NCBI RefSeq assembly: GCF_900009145.1
Contig: NZ_LN889782.1
Location: 858,235 to 922,234 of the forward strand
Direction of reading: 5' to 3'
DNA: 64,000 nucleotides
DNA from: Planktothrix tepida PCC 9214
Lineage (GTDB): Bacteria; Cyanobacteriota; Cyanobacteriia; Cyanobacteriales; Microcoleaceae
The notes beneath the pieces are model-generated. The model had not been told where the DNA came from. It was given only the letters and a program-made list of their open reading frames with translations, and did no database searches. Of the stretch, positions 16,789 to 25,564 are shown piece by piece; the first letter of the stretch is position 1; each line of letters opens with the position of its first letter. Both the position numbers and the translations under genes were made by a program.

Positions 16789-18627
16789 CTAAGACGCGAC
16801 TCGTGCGGTACTTCGAGGACGACGACGACCCGTTACTTTTGCTGAAGTTTCTTGTTCTCCTTCGGGGGTTTGTACTAATAACACTAACAAGGGGTTACTG
16901 GGAATTTCTCGACGCAAAACACGCTGGATAGAGCGTTCAATTTGAGTCTTTAACCCTTCCCAATCAATTTCCTTCGTTTCCGTTCCAAATGTGCGGGCGA
17001 ATTCTGTCCAACGTTCCGTTAAAACATTCTCAATGGTTTGGCTTAATTGTTGTTGTATAGACGCTGGGTCAACGCTATTCACAACCCCTTTCAAATGAAT
17101 TTCAGGTCTTGCTAATAACTTACCATCGGTTCCAACCGCCGCCGCTACGGTGACAACTCCTTCTTCGGCTAATTGACGTCGTTCTTTCATGGTTTCATCT
17201 TTAACAACGCCAGAGCGAGAGGAGTCTACGGGTTCAATTCCGGCTTGAACTTTATCGGCAATCCGAATCGATTCTTTCGTTAATTCTACCACAAAACCGT
17301 TATCAATTAACACCATATTTTCGGGGGGAATTCCCATACTTTGAGCCGTCTTTTGGTGTTGAACTAACATCCGGTGTTCTCCATGAACGGGAACAAAGAA
17401 TTTCGGACGAGTTAAGGCTAACATTAATTTCTGATCTTCTTGGCATCCATGACCAGAAACATGAATTCCTTTTTCCCGACCATAAATCACATTTGCCCCC
17501 TGCATCATCAATTTATCAATGGTATTGACAACAGCAATCGTATTACCGGGAATGGGGTTAGCCGAAAAGACAACGGTATCCCCTTTCTTAATCCCAATTT
17601 GACGGTGGGCACCTTCAGCAATTCGGGTTAATGCCGATAACGGTTCCCCTTGAGATCCAGTTGTTAAAATCAGCAATTTATCATCGGGAATGCCATTAAT
17701 TGAATTTAAAGGAACAAACAACCGATCTTCACATTTGACATAGCCTAACGTCCGAGCGTGAGCAATCACGTTTAACATAGATCGACCCACCACCGACACT
17801 AATCGACCTTGCTTTTGGGCAATATTTAAAATGATATTTAGACGGTGAACAGAAGAGGCAAAGGTAGTGACTAAAATTCGACCCTGAGCTTGGGCAAAAA
17901 TGCGCTCTAAATTGGGATAAACGGAACTTTCAGAAGGCGTAAATCCTGGTATTTCAGCGTTTGTAGAGTCACTTAATAAACAGTGAACGCCTTTTTCCCC
18001 ATATTCAGCTAACCGTTGAAAATCAAAAAATTCTCCATCTACCGGAGTATGATCAATTTTAAAATCTCCCGTATGAATCACCACACCGACAGGGGTGGTA
18101 ATCGCAACGGTAAAACTATCAGCAATGGAGTGAGTATTACGAATATATTCGACTAAGAAATATTTACCAATTCGCACCATTTCACGGGGACGAACGGATC
18201 TTAATTCTGTGCGTTCTGCAACTCCGGCTTCTTCTAATTTTCCTTGTAACAATGCCATCGCTAAACGAGGGCCATAAATCACCGGAACTTCAAATTGTTT
18301 GAGGTGAAAGGGAATACCACCAATATGATCTTCATGTCCGTGAGTGACAATCATGCCTTTAATTTTTTCCCGGTTTTCCCGTAGATACGTCACATCCGGT
18401 AAAACAATATTAACGCCGTGCATTCCATCGGTTGGAAACGCTAACCCGGCATCTAAAATCACAATTTCATCTTCATACTCAAATACACAGGTGTTTTTTC
18501 CAATTTCATGTAATCCCCCTAAAGGAATAATTCTCAGAGCCCCAGAGTTAAAGACAGGAGCGGAAGGTTCTGAAGTCATAGCAGAGGTTCTTTTTCTAAT
18601 AATTGGGGTGTTACCAGTTCTCATCAT
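16789..18627 (-). CDS. rnj: Ribonuclease J
   Basis: A 612-residue metallo-beta-lactamase/beta-CASP RNase that acts in mRNA turnover and rRNA processing as an endo- and 5'-exonuclease. The metal site VTHGHEDHIGGIPFHL is near residue 95, with HTGDFKIDHTPVDG and SDSTNAEIPGFTPSE further on, then the beta-CASP region (FSANPIPGNT, GREKGIHVSGHG) and the C-terminal VPVHGEHRM. The N-terminal 16 residues are poorly conserved, so Met17 (ATG 18579) is an alternative start. The C-terminus is Arg/Thr-rich. It is the third gene of the asd-dapA-rnj set, in the same order as in Synechocystis. Confidence 0.95.
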   Translation of the reverse strand: MMRTGNTPIIRKRTSAMTSEPSAPVFNSGALRIIPLGGLHEIGKNTCVFEYEDEIVILDAGLAFPTDGMHGVNIVLPDVTYLRENREKIKGMIVTHGHEDHIGGIPFHLKQFEVPVIYGPRLAMALLQGKLEEAGVAERTELRSVRPREMVRIGKYFLVEYIRNTHSIADSFTVAITTPVGVVIHTGDFKIDHTPVDGEFFDFQRLAEYGEKGVHCLLSDSTNAEIPGFTPSESSVYPNLERIFAQAQGRILVTTFASSVHRLNIILNIAQKQGRLVSVVGRSMLNVIAHARTLGYVKCEDRLFVPLNSINGIPDDKLLILTTGSQGEPLSALTRIAEGAHRQIGIKKGDTVVFSANPIPGNTIAVVNTIDKLMMQGANVIYGREKGIHVSGHGCQEDQKLMLALTRPKFFVPVHGEHRMLVQHQKTAQSMGIPPENMVLIDNGFVVELTKESIRIADKVQAGIEPVDSSRSGVVKDETMKERRQLAEEGVVTVAAAVGTDGKLLARPEIHLKGVVNSVDPASIQQQLSQTIENVLTERWTEFARTFGTETKEIDWEGLKTQIERSIQRVLRREIPSNPLLVLLVQTPEGEQETSAKVTGRRRPRSTARVAS

Positions 18628-19116
18628 GCTGATTTTTTCCTTTTTTTGTTAATGGTTTACCAATGAAATAAGGGCTGAATTTAAGAATTTCCAAAATTTA
18701 CAGGATCATCCTGATTATTTTATAAATTCTGTCAATCCTGTTCAGTATTTAGTTGTCAGAAACCTAGAAAACTTTGCCAGGATTTAAGGACGTTTAGGAT
18801 TGGGACAAAACATCGCTGATCATCGTTATTCATTCTATAAATCCTGCTCATTTTTTGTAGGGGAGGGTTATGACCCAATGGGAATTGAAAATAAGAGCGA
18901 TCAAGAATAGAAAATCGGAAATCCAAAATTCTGTGCTGCTCCTGCGGTCGGATCAGGGGACTGTTTTTCTATTCCTTCGGGTTCCCTGTTCCCTGTACAG
19001 ACGTGCCATGGCGCGTCTCTATGTATCAAACGTTTCTACAGATTGATCTGGTTTTTTCAGCCGTAGATCGTTAAACCCTCCTTATAGAACCCATCGCTAC
19101 AAACTGATCGAAACTA
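18628..19116. other. Intergenic region with GCCATGGC palindrome
   Basis: 489 bp between dapA and rnj with no supported gene. It holds a near-perfect palindrome at 18999-19018 (AGACGTGCCATGGCGCGTCT, one wobble pair), preceded by two GTTCCCT units. Similar AGACGCGCCATGGCGCGTCT sequences are a common dispersed repeat in cyanobacterial genomes. The length argues that rnj has its own promoter here. Confidence 0.55.
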
Positions 19117-20001
19117 TCAGATAAGATTTAACTGACTCAGCACGTTCTTTAATGTGTTGGTGACTTCAACGCTTGGATCATACAAAGGTAAACGGGTTGA
19201 TCCCACGTTCCAGCCTTGCAAGTTGAGTGCTATTTTCACGGGGATCGGGTTTGCTGTTAGAAACAAGGCTTTAAACAACCCAAATAACCGGATATGGATC
19301 TCGGTTGCCACTTGCACTTGGCCCGCTTCAAAAGCCTGTATCATCTCTTGGAGTTGCCTTCCCACCAAATGACTGGCAACACTGACCACCCCCGAACCGC
19401 CAATGGCTAACATCGGTAAGGTTAAAGAATCATCCCCAGAGTAGATCTTAAATTCAGAAGGTGTCAACCGTCGCACCTGGCTCACTTGTTCTAAATTGCC
19501 ACTCGCTTCCTTAATCGCCACAATATTCGGAATCTCCGCTAAACGTGCCACTGTTTCTGGCAGGAGATTCTGTCCAGTGCGTCCCGGTATATTGTAAAGC
19601 ATTATCGGCAAATCGGGGCTTGATTGAGCGATCGCTTGAAAATGCCGATACAAACCTTCTTGGGGAGGTTTATTGTAATAGGGGACAACCTGTAAACTGC
19701 CATCTAATCCTAGTTTAGACGCTTTTTGAGTGGCATTAATTGCCTCTTGGGTGCAGTTTGATCCCGTTCCCGCGATCACCTTTGCTTTTCCCAACACTGC
19801 CTTCTGCACGACTTGAAACAACTCGTGTTCTTCATCCCAAGTCAAGGTCGGAGACTCCCCCGTCGTTCCGCACACAACAACAGCATCCGTGCCTTGCTCT
19901 ACTAGATGGGCGGCTAACTGTTCTGCCACTGCGTAATTCACACTACCGTCTTCATGAAGCGGCGTAACCATCGCCGTTATAACTCTTCCAAAACTTACCA
20001 T
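19117..20001 (-). CDS. dapA: 4-hydroxy-tetrahydrodipicolinate synthase
   Basis: Condenses pyruvate with aspartate semialdehyde in lysine and diaminopimelate synthesis. The aldolase motifs are clear: [17 protein letters not shown], the Tyr in [29 protein letters not shown], and the Schiff-base Lys in [10 protein letters not shown] near residue 165. I start at ATG 20001 ([15 protein letters not shown]), where homology begins; an upstream in-frame ATG at 20040 would add 13 residues without family support. The substrate is made by Asd, encoded 218 bp upstream on the same strand, so the two enzymes are consecutive in gene order and pathway. Confidence 0.95.
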   Translation of the reverse strand: MVSFGRVITAMVTPLHEDGSVNYAVAEQLAAHLVEQGTDAVVVCGTTGESPTLTWDEEHELFQVVQKAVLGKAKVIAGTGSNCTQEAINATQKASKLGLDGSLQVVPYYNKPPQEGLYRHFQAIAQSSPDLPIMLYNIPGRTGQNLLPETVARLAEIPNIVAIKEASGNLEQVSQVRRLTPSEFKIYSGDDSLTLPMLAIGGSGVVSVASHLVGRQLQEMIQAFEAGQVQVATEIHIRLFGLFKALFLTANPIPVKIALNLQGWNVGSTRLPLYDPSVEVTNTLKNVLSQLNLI

Positions 20002-20044
20002 TTGTCTTCTATCAGTTATCTTGTATCCTACATGAGTCATCTCT

Positions 20045-20076
20045 CAGGTTTCAGGTTTTAGGTTTTAGGTTTTAGG
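20045..20076. repeat. Heptamer tandem repeat (YAGGTTT)
   Basis: Four consecutive seven-base units, CAGGTTT twice then TAGGTTT twice, followed by a partial TAGG. It lies between asd and dapA. Short heptamer tandem repeats of this type (STRR) are known in cyanobacteria. Confidence 0.8.
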
Positions 20077-20219
20077 GAAGAAGTGTCTGTCATGACCTTA
20101 TCTCCTCCTCCTGCCTTGCTCAGGATTGCTCCCGGTTCACCCCCTACTCCCCCTGTACCCTTATCCTCTTCCTGACACCCGACTGATAACAGGCAAGATG
20201 CCTGTTCCAGACATCTGTT

Positions 20220-21248
20220 CTAAGACCGATGACCCAGGAGTTGTTTTTCCACTAATAATTCAGCAATTTGCACGGCGTTTAACGCTGCACCCTTGCGGAT
20301 TTGGTCGCCACAAAGCCACAATTCTAAACCACAGGGATGAGACAAATCCTGACGAATGCGACCCACTAATACCGGATCACGTCCACTGGCATCAATGGGC
20401 ATGGGGAAATAGTTTGCCTGTGGGTCTTCCAGCAGTTGCACTCCCGGCGCTGTGCTGAGGATATCCCGTGCTTTTTCCACACTAAAGGGGTGCTCAAATT
20501 CTAAGTTAACCGCTTCAGAATGGGCGCGTAATACGGGAACCCGCACACAAGTTGCCGAAATCCTTAGATCATTCACCCCAAAAATTTTCCGGGTTTCGTT
20601 GATCATTTTCATTTCCTCTTCACAATACCCTAACTCATTAATGGGGGTATTGTGGGGGAAGAGATTAAATGCTAACGGATAGGGAAAAATTTCCGTTTTC
20701 GGTGTTTCTCCGGCTAAAATAGCGGACGCTTGTTGCTTCACTTCCTCCATAGCTCTAGCTCCGGCCCCACTGGCAGATTGATAGGTGGAAATCACCATCC
20801 GACGAATCGGTTGTGCCTGATATAACGGCCAAATCGCTACCGTCATTAAAATCGTCGTGCAGTTGGGGTTAGCAATAATCCCTTTGTGGTTGTTAATCGC
20901 CTCTGGGTTAACTTCAGGGACGATTAACGGCACATCTGGGTTCATGCGGAAGGCACTGGAGTTATCAACCATCACCGCTCCGGCTGCCACTATCTTTGGA
21001 GCCCATACCTTAGAAGTTGACCCACCGGCGGAAGCTAACACAATATCAACATTGTGAAACGAGTTCTCCGATACAACTTCAACGGGTAAAGTTTCCCCTT
21101 TAAAAGGTAATGAGGTTCCTGCTGAACGAGGGGAAGCTAATAATTTTAACTCTGCTACTGGAAAATTCCGACTTTCCAGGAGTTCCATTAACTCAGTTCC
21201 CACAGCGCCCGTTGCCCCTAAAATGGCAACTCGATAAGAATTTGACAA
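20220..21248 (-). CDS. asd: Aspartate-semialdehyde dehydrogenase
   Basis: NADPH-dependent reduction of aspartyl phosphate to the semialdehyde, the branch point to lysine, threonine and methionine. The Rossmann motif VAILGATGAVGTELMELLE is at the N-terminus, the catalytic Cys is in IIANPNCTTILM near residue 130, and SGAGARAMEE and the C-terminal GLELWLCGDQIRKGAALN follow. A longer frame opens at TTG 21269, but a GGAGG site lies inside it (just eight bases before TTG 21248), so the start is TTG 21248, giving MSNSYRVAILG and about 342 residues. It is divergent from tig and upstream of dapA. Confidence 0.95.
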   Translation of the reverse strand: MSNSYRVAILGATGAVGTELMELLESRNFPVAELKLLASPRSAGTSLPFKGETLPVEVVSENSFHNVDIVLASAGGSTSKVWAPKIVAAGAVMVDNSSAFRMNPDVPLIVPEVNPEAINNHKGIIANPNCTTILMTVAIWPLYQAQPIRRMVISTYQSASGAGARAMEEVKQQASAILAGETPKTEIFPYPLAFNLFPHNTPINELGYCEEEMKMINETRKIFGVNDLRISATCVRVPVLRAHSEAVNLEFEHPFSVEKARDILSTAPGVQLLEDPQANYFPMPIDASGRDPVLVGRIRQDLSHPCGLELWLCGDQIRKGAALNAVQIAELLVEKQLLGHRS

Positions 21249-21922
21249 AATTTTAACCTCCGTAATCAAAAACTCGCAATTTTAATAAATTGAAATTTTT
21301 ATAGCCAACAAAATGTTTAGGGTATCGATTCCTGTATCGGGAGGCTTAAGCTCCCTTCTTCATTGTAGTTTAGCCGTTCTCATTCTCACCAAAACGGAAC
21401 AGAATCTAACGAACGGGTACACAAGGGCGCATAATCAGTTACGATCACTCTTGATGTACACAACTGGATTTTTAGCAAGCTTAACTTGCTAACCCCAGAT
21501 TTTAGTTCCCCCGCGAGTGAAATGTGTTGGGGGTATTTAATTCAGAATATCACGATTGTCAGCAACCCGCACTCTCTGTGACAAGGCTACGCGCGGAGCG
21601 AAAGTTACGCGAAGTAATGCCTCACTCCTAGCGTGATAGTTGACCAGCCTAAGTGCCTTGTGTACTAAGTTTTTTGAGTCATGACACCCTGTAGATGCGT
21701 AGCTAGTCTCCGGCTCTGTCGTTAGTGGTTAAACATCTTTATCGGGTTAAGGAAGTGCTGCTAACCTAACAAGCTCTTAAAACCTTGGCAAAGCTAACTT
21801 TACCCTAGAAATAGGTGTTAGGAGACAACCAGATCTCCACAGAGGGGCAACCATACCCCTCTACCCCGAAAGGGGAAATGTAAAGCCTAACTAGAAGTTA
21901 GGAGTTTCTACCCATTGTTCTG
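21249..21922. other. Long asd/tig divergent region with repeats
   Basis: 674 bp without a supported protein gene. It contains an eight-pair hairpin TTAGCAAG/CTTGCTAA at 21472-21492 and a GC-rich stretch (GCTACGCGCGGAGCGAAAG near 21587) resembling dispersed cyanobacterial palindromic repeats. The last 90 bp form the structured tig leader listed separately. Promoters for asd and tig must lie here. I looked for a tRNA and saw none. Confidence 0.5.
21841..21902 (+). promoter_or_regulatory. Three-hairpin leader upstream of tig
   Basis: Three adjacent perfect stem-loops in 62 bases: AGAGGGG/CCCCTCT (21841-21862, eight-base loop), CCCC-GAAA-GGGG (21864-21875, a GNRA tetraloop) and CCTAACT/AGTTAGG (21886-21902, three-base loop). 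The third stem includes the first two bases of the GGAG at 21901-21904, the best ribosome-site-like sequence before ATG 21923, though it is 18 bases away. The arrangement suggests a structured 5' UTR; regulation is inference. Confidence 0.55.
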
Positions 21923-23305
21923 ATGAAAGTAACCCAGGAAAAACTTCCCGCAAGTCAAATTGGATTGGACATTGAGATCACACCGGAAATGTCTAAAAAC
22001 GCTTATGAACAAGTTGTTCAGCGTATGAGCCGTTCGGTGAATATTCCTGGGTTCCGCAAAGGCAAAGTGCCTCGCCATATTCTCATCCAGCGCTTAGGCC
22101 AGGAACGCATTAAGGCGGCTGCCTTGGATGATTTAATGAACCAGTATTTACCCAAAGCTGTTGAACAAGAGAACATTCAAGCGATTGGCAGCTTTGAACC
22201 TCGGGGCGAGATTGATAACCTGATTCAGCAATTTGAACCGGGAAAAACCCTGACGATTCAAGTGGCTGTGGATGTTGAACCCGAAGTCAAACTGGGTCAA
22301 TACAAAGGCTTAAGCGTTCAAGCAGAAGAAGCTAAGTATGACCCCGAACAGGTGGAACAGGTATTAAAACGGGAACAGGAAAAAAGAGCAACGTTAATCC
22401 CGGTTGAAGGTAGACCTGCCCAAGAGGGAGATGTGGCGTTTGTCGATTTTCAAGGGTACTTTGCCCAAGAGTCTGAAGAAGCGGAACCCAAAGAAATCCC
22501 TGGTGCTAAAGGCGATAATTTTCAGGTGGAATTACAGGAAGGGCGGTTTATCCCGGGTTTTGTCGAGGGGATTTTTGGCATGAACCCTGGAGAAACCAAA
22601 ACCTTAAACCTGAGATTTCCTGATGAATATGGAGATGAAGAGGTTGCTGGGAAAGATGCGACCTTTACCATTACGTTGAATGAACTCAAAGAAAGAGAAC
22701 TACCCGAATTAGATGATGAGTTTGCTGAAGAAGTCAGCGAATTTTCGACTTTAGCGGAACTACGGGAATCTTTGGAAAAACGATTCCAAGGGGAAAAAGA
22801 TGATCAAACCAAAGCCAATAAACGCAAAGCGTTAGTGGATGCGTTGGTGGAAACCTTGGAAGTTGATTTACCCGAAACCCTGATTCGTCAGGAAGTTGAC
22901 CGACTGATTACTCAACAGGTGATGCAGTTGAGCAATATGGGGTTGGATGTGAAACGGTTATTCACTGGTGAAATGGTGCCTCGTCTGCGGGAACAAGCTC
23001 GTCCAGAAGCAATTGATGCGTTGAAGCGTTCCTTAGCTTTAAAAGCCATTGCTGAACAGGAATCTTTGACTGTTAAGGATGAAGAAATTCAAGCTGAAGA
23101 AGCTAAAGTTCTCAAAGAACTAGAAGGTCAAGATGTTGACCCCAAACGGTTACGCGCCTTTGTCACTGAAGATTTACTTCAGAACAAAACCTACACCTTG
23201 CTGGAAGAACACGCCACCATTGAGTTAGTTCCCGAAGGAACGTTAACACCTTTAGAAGACGAAGAGGAAGAAGACGAAGAACTCGACAGTACCGAGGAAG
23301 AATAG
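21923..23305 (+). CDS. tig: Trigger factor
   Basis: Ribosome-associated chaperone and peptidyl-prolyl isomerase. The N-terminal ribosome-binding domain (residues 1-115) contains NIPGFRKGKVPRHILIQRLG, with the signature GFRKGKVP. The FKBP-like domain runs from about residue 160 (GDVAFVDFQGYFAQE) to 250, and the helical C-terminal domain follows. The protein ends in a very acidic tail (about residues 440-460). At 460 residues it is of normal length. tig, clpP and clpX lie in the same order as in Synechocystis and B. subtilis-like clusters. A GC-rich hairpin at 23320-23348 follows the gene. Confidence 0.96.
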   Translation: MKVTQEKLPASQIGLDIEITPEMSKNAYEQVVQRMSRSVNIPGFRKGKVPRHILIQRLGQERIKAAALDDLMNQYLPKAVEQENIQAIGSFEPRGEIDNLIQQFEPGKTLTIQVAVDVEPEVKLGQYKGLSVQAEEAKYDPEQVEQVLKREQEKRATLIPVEGRPAQEGDVAFVDFQGYFAQESEEAEPKEIPGAKGDNFQVELQEGRFIPGFVEGIFGMNPGETKTLNLRFPDEYGDEEVAGKDATFTITLNELKERELPELDDEFAEEVSEFSTLAELRESLEKRFQGEKDDQTKANKRKALVDALVETLEVDLPETLIRQEVDRLITQQVMQLSNMGLDVKRLFTGEMVPRLREQARPEAIDALKRSLALKAIAEQESLTVKDEEIQAEEAKVLKELEGQDVDPKRLRAFVTEDLLQNKTYTLLEEHATIELVPEGTLTPLEDEEEEDEELDSTEEE

Positions 23306-23319
23306 TATTGATCAGGGGG

Positions 23320-23348
23320 AGTAGGGGCTGGGTTTCCCTGCCCCTACT
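23320..23348 (+). terminator. Hairpin after tig
   Basis: AGTAGGGGC (23320-23328) pairs with GCCCCTACT (23340-23348); inside, GGG pairs with CCC around a TTT loop. There is no U-tract, so it may slow rather than end transcription, or protect the tig mRNA, ahead of clpP. Confidence 0.55.
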
Positions 23349-23434
23349 GACACCTGAAACCTCAAGTTAAGGCATAATAGATCTAAACGAGTATTCTTTT
23401 GATCCCCGAAAACAATTAAGGTTTAGAAAAAACA

Positions 23435-24145
23435 ATGATATTTTCTGAGTCTTCCCAATACCGAATTCATAACTATTCCCATCACGGGGTCACAAGCGAT
23501 ACCCATTTGCAAACCCTGTCTCCGAGTAATATTGTCCCGATTGTGATTGAACAGTCTGGGATGGGAGAACGGGCTTTTGACCTTTATTCCCGTCTGTTGA
23601 GAGAACGGATTATTTTTCTGGGAACACCCATTGATGATGATGTGGCGAATGCCCTCACGGCTCAGATGTTGTTCTTGGAAGCCGAAGACCCAGAAAAAGA
23701 TATCCAAATTTACATTAACTCTCCGGGGGGTTCTGTCACCGCAGGGATGGCAATTTTTGATACCATGCAGCAAATCCGCCCGGATATTGTCACCATCTGT
23801 TATGGACTCGCGGCAAGTATGGGGGCTTTTCTGTTAGCAGCAGGAACCCCTGGTAAACGGATGTCTCTGCCCAGTTCTCGAATTATGATTCACCAACCTT
23901 TAGGGGGAGCACAAGGGCAAGCGGTAGACATTGAAATTCAAGCCAAAGAAATTCTGTATCATAAGCGTATTCTCAATGAGTTACTGGCTCAACATACAGG
24001 TCAACCCATTGAACGCATTCAGGAAGATACCGAACGGGACTTCTATATGTCTGCCGAAGATGCGAAAGAATATGGTCTAATAGATAAGGTGATCTCCAGC
24101 ACCCAAAGTCTTCCGATTCCCGGAGAGTCTGTTCCCGCAACCTAA
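23435..24145 (+). CDS. clpP: ATP-dependent Clp protease proteolytic subunit
   Basis: Serine peptidase that forms the ClpP tetradecamer fed by ClpX. The catalytic Ser is in [15 protein letters not shown] near residue 127 and His in [14 protein letters not shown] near residue 152; Asp follows in the conserved [18 protein letters not shown] part. [20 protein letters not shown] marks the N-terminal family core. The first roughly 35 residues precede the usual N-terminus ([10 protein letters not shown]) and are a non-conserved extension, as in some other cyanobacterial ClpP proteins. The gap to clpX is 12 bp, so the two are cotranscribed. Confidence 0.96.
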   Translation: MIFSESSQYRIHNYSHHGVTSDTHLQTLSPSNIVPIVIEQSGMGERAFDLYSRLLRERIIFLGTPIDDDVANALTAQMLFLEAEDPEKDIQIYINSPGGSVTAGMAIFDTMQQIRPDIVTICYGLAASMGAFLLAAGTPGKRMSLPSSRIMIHQPLGGAQGQAVDIEIQAKEILYHKRILNELLAQHTGQPIERIQEDTERDFYMSAEDAKEYGLIDKVISSTQSLPIPGESVPAT

Positions 24146-24157
24146 GATGAGGCAACT

Positions 24158-25505
24158 ATGTCTAAGTACGACTCCCATCTAAAATGTTCTTTCTGTGGCA
24201 AATCCCAGGAGCAAGTTCGCAAGTTAATTGCAGGGCCAGGTGTCTATATCTGCGATGAATGTGTTGAGCTCTGTAATGAAATTTTAGATGAGGAGTTATT
24301 TGACAGTAGTTCAGCAGCAGCACCTTCTCCTTCCCCTCGCCCCCAATCGGCTCCACCTCCCCAACGACGGCAACGGACGGGACGAGTGGCTTTAAATCAA
24401 ATTCCTAAACCGAGAGAAATTAAATCCTATCTGGACTCACACGTTATTGGTCAAGATGAGGCAAAAAAAGTTCTCTCGGTTGCTGTTTATAACCACTATA
24501 AACGTCTGGGATTTGTGCAAACGAAAGCCGCCGGACGGCCAACAGAAGATAATGTGGAGTTACAAAAATCTAATATTCTCTTAATTGGCCCCACCGGATG
24601 TGGGAAAACCCTATTGGCGGAAACCTTGGCCAAAATGCTAGATGTACCGTTTGCAGTTGCTGATGCGACAACGTTAACGGAAGCGGGCTATGTGGGGGAA
24701 GATGTGGAAAATATTCTGTTGCGGTTGTTACAGGTTGCCGATTTTGATGTGGAAGAAGCGCAACGGGGAATTGTTTATATTGATGAAATTGATAAAATTG
24801 CCCGCAAGAGTGAAAATCCCTCGATTACACGGGATGTGTCTGGGGAAGGGGTACAACAAGCCCTGTTAAAAATGTTAGAGGGAACCATTGCCAATGTCCC
24901 CCCCCCAAGGCGGACGCAAACATCCTTATCAAGATTGTATTCAAATTGATACCAGTAATATCCTGTTTATCTGTGGTGGTGCTTTTGTAGGGTTAGATAA
25001 ACTGGTAGATCAGAGAACGGGTAAAAAGTCAATGGGGTTTGTGCAGCCCGGAGAAGGGCAAGCGAAAGACAAACGCACTGTTGATGCCCTCAAGCGAATG
25101 GAACCGGATGATTTAGTCAAATTTGGGTTAATTCCTGAATTGATTGGTCGGATACCGATGGTAGCCGTCTTAGAACCCTTAGATGAAGCCGCGTTGGTGG
25201 CTATTTTAACGGAACCTCGCAGTGCATTAGTCAAACAATATCAAAAATTACTGCGGATGGATAATGTGCAGTTAGAATTTGATGAAGATGCCTTAAGAGC
25301 GATCGCTCAGGAAGCCTATCGTCGCAAAACCGGAGCACGAGCGTTACGCGGAATTGTAGAAGAATTAATGTTAGATGTGATGTATGAAATTCCCTCGCGT
25401 AAAGATTTAAAACGCTGTCGAGTTACACGGGAAATGGTAGAAAAACGATCAACCGCAGAGTTATTATTACATCCCTCTTCTTTACCTAAACCTGAATCGG
25501 CTTAA
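24158..25505 (+). CDS. clpX: ATP-dependent Clp protease ATP-binding subunit ClpX (frameshifted at a C9 tract)
   Basis: Hexameric AAA+ unfoldase for ClpP. The N-terminal zinc domain has Cys10, Cys13, Cys32 and Cys35; Walker A GPTGCGKT is near residue 144 and Walker [10 protein letters not shown] near 205. The frame breaks at a run of nine C (24898-24906): the first frame (24158-24949) ends in wrong residues, while the expected continuation [10 protein letters not shown] is in the next frame, which runs to 25505 with [17 protein letters not shown] and the sensor-2 [16 protein letters not shown]. Eight C would restore one continuous protein of about 448 residues. As ClpX is normally required in cyanobacteria, a sequencing error or slippage is likelier than a true null. 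Confidence 0.9.
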
Positions 25506-25540
25506 TCAGTTATCAGTTATCAGTTATCAGTTATCAGTTA
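25506..25540. repeat. Heptamer tandem repeat TCAGTTA x5
   Basis: Five perfect copies of TCAGTTA, starting just after the clpX stop codon and ending 24 bp before the glycoside hydrolase start. It is a cyanobacterial STRR-type heptamer array. Confidence 0.9.
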
Positions 25541-25564
25541 AGAGTTTTTAAGAAATAGTTTATC

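Noticed and set aside
21540..21760. Possible tRNA or small RNA in the asd-tig interval
   Set aside because: Some GC-rich palindromic stretches, but no acceptor stem, T-loop sequence or anticodon arm could be assembled.
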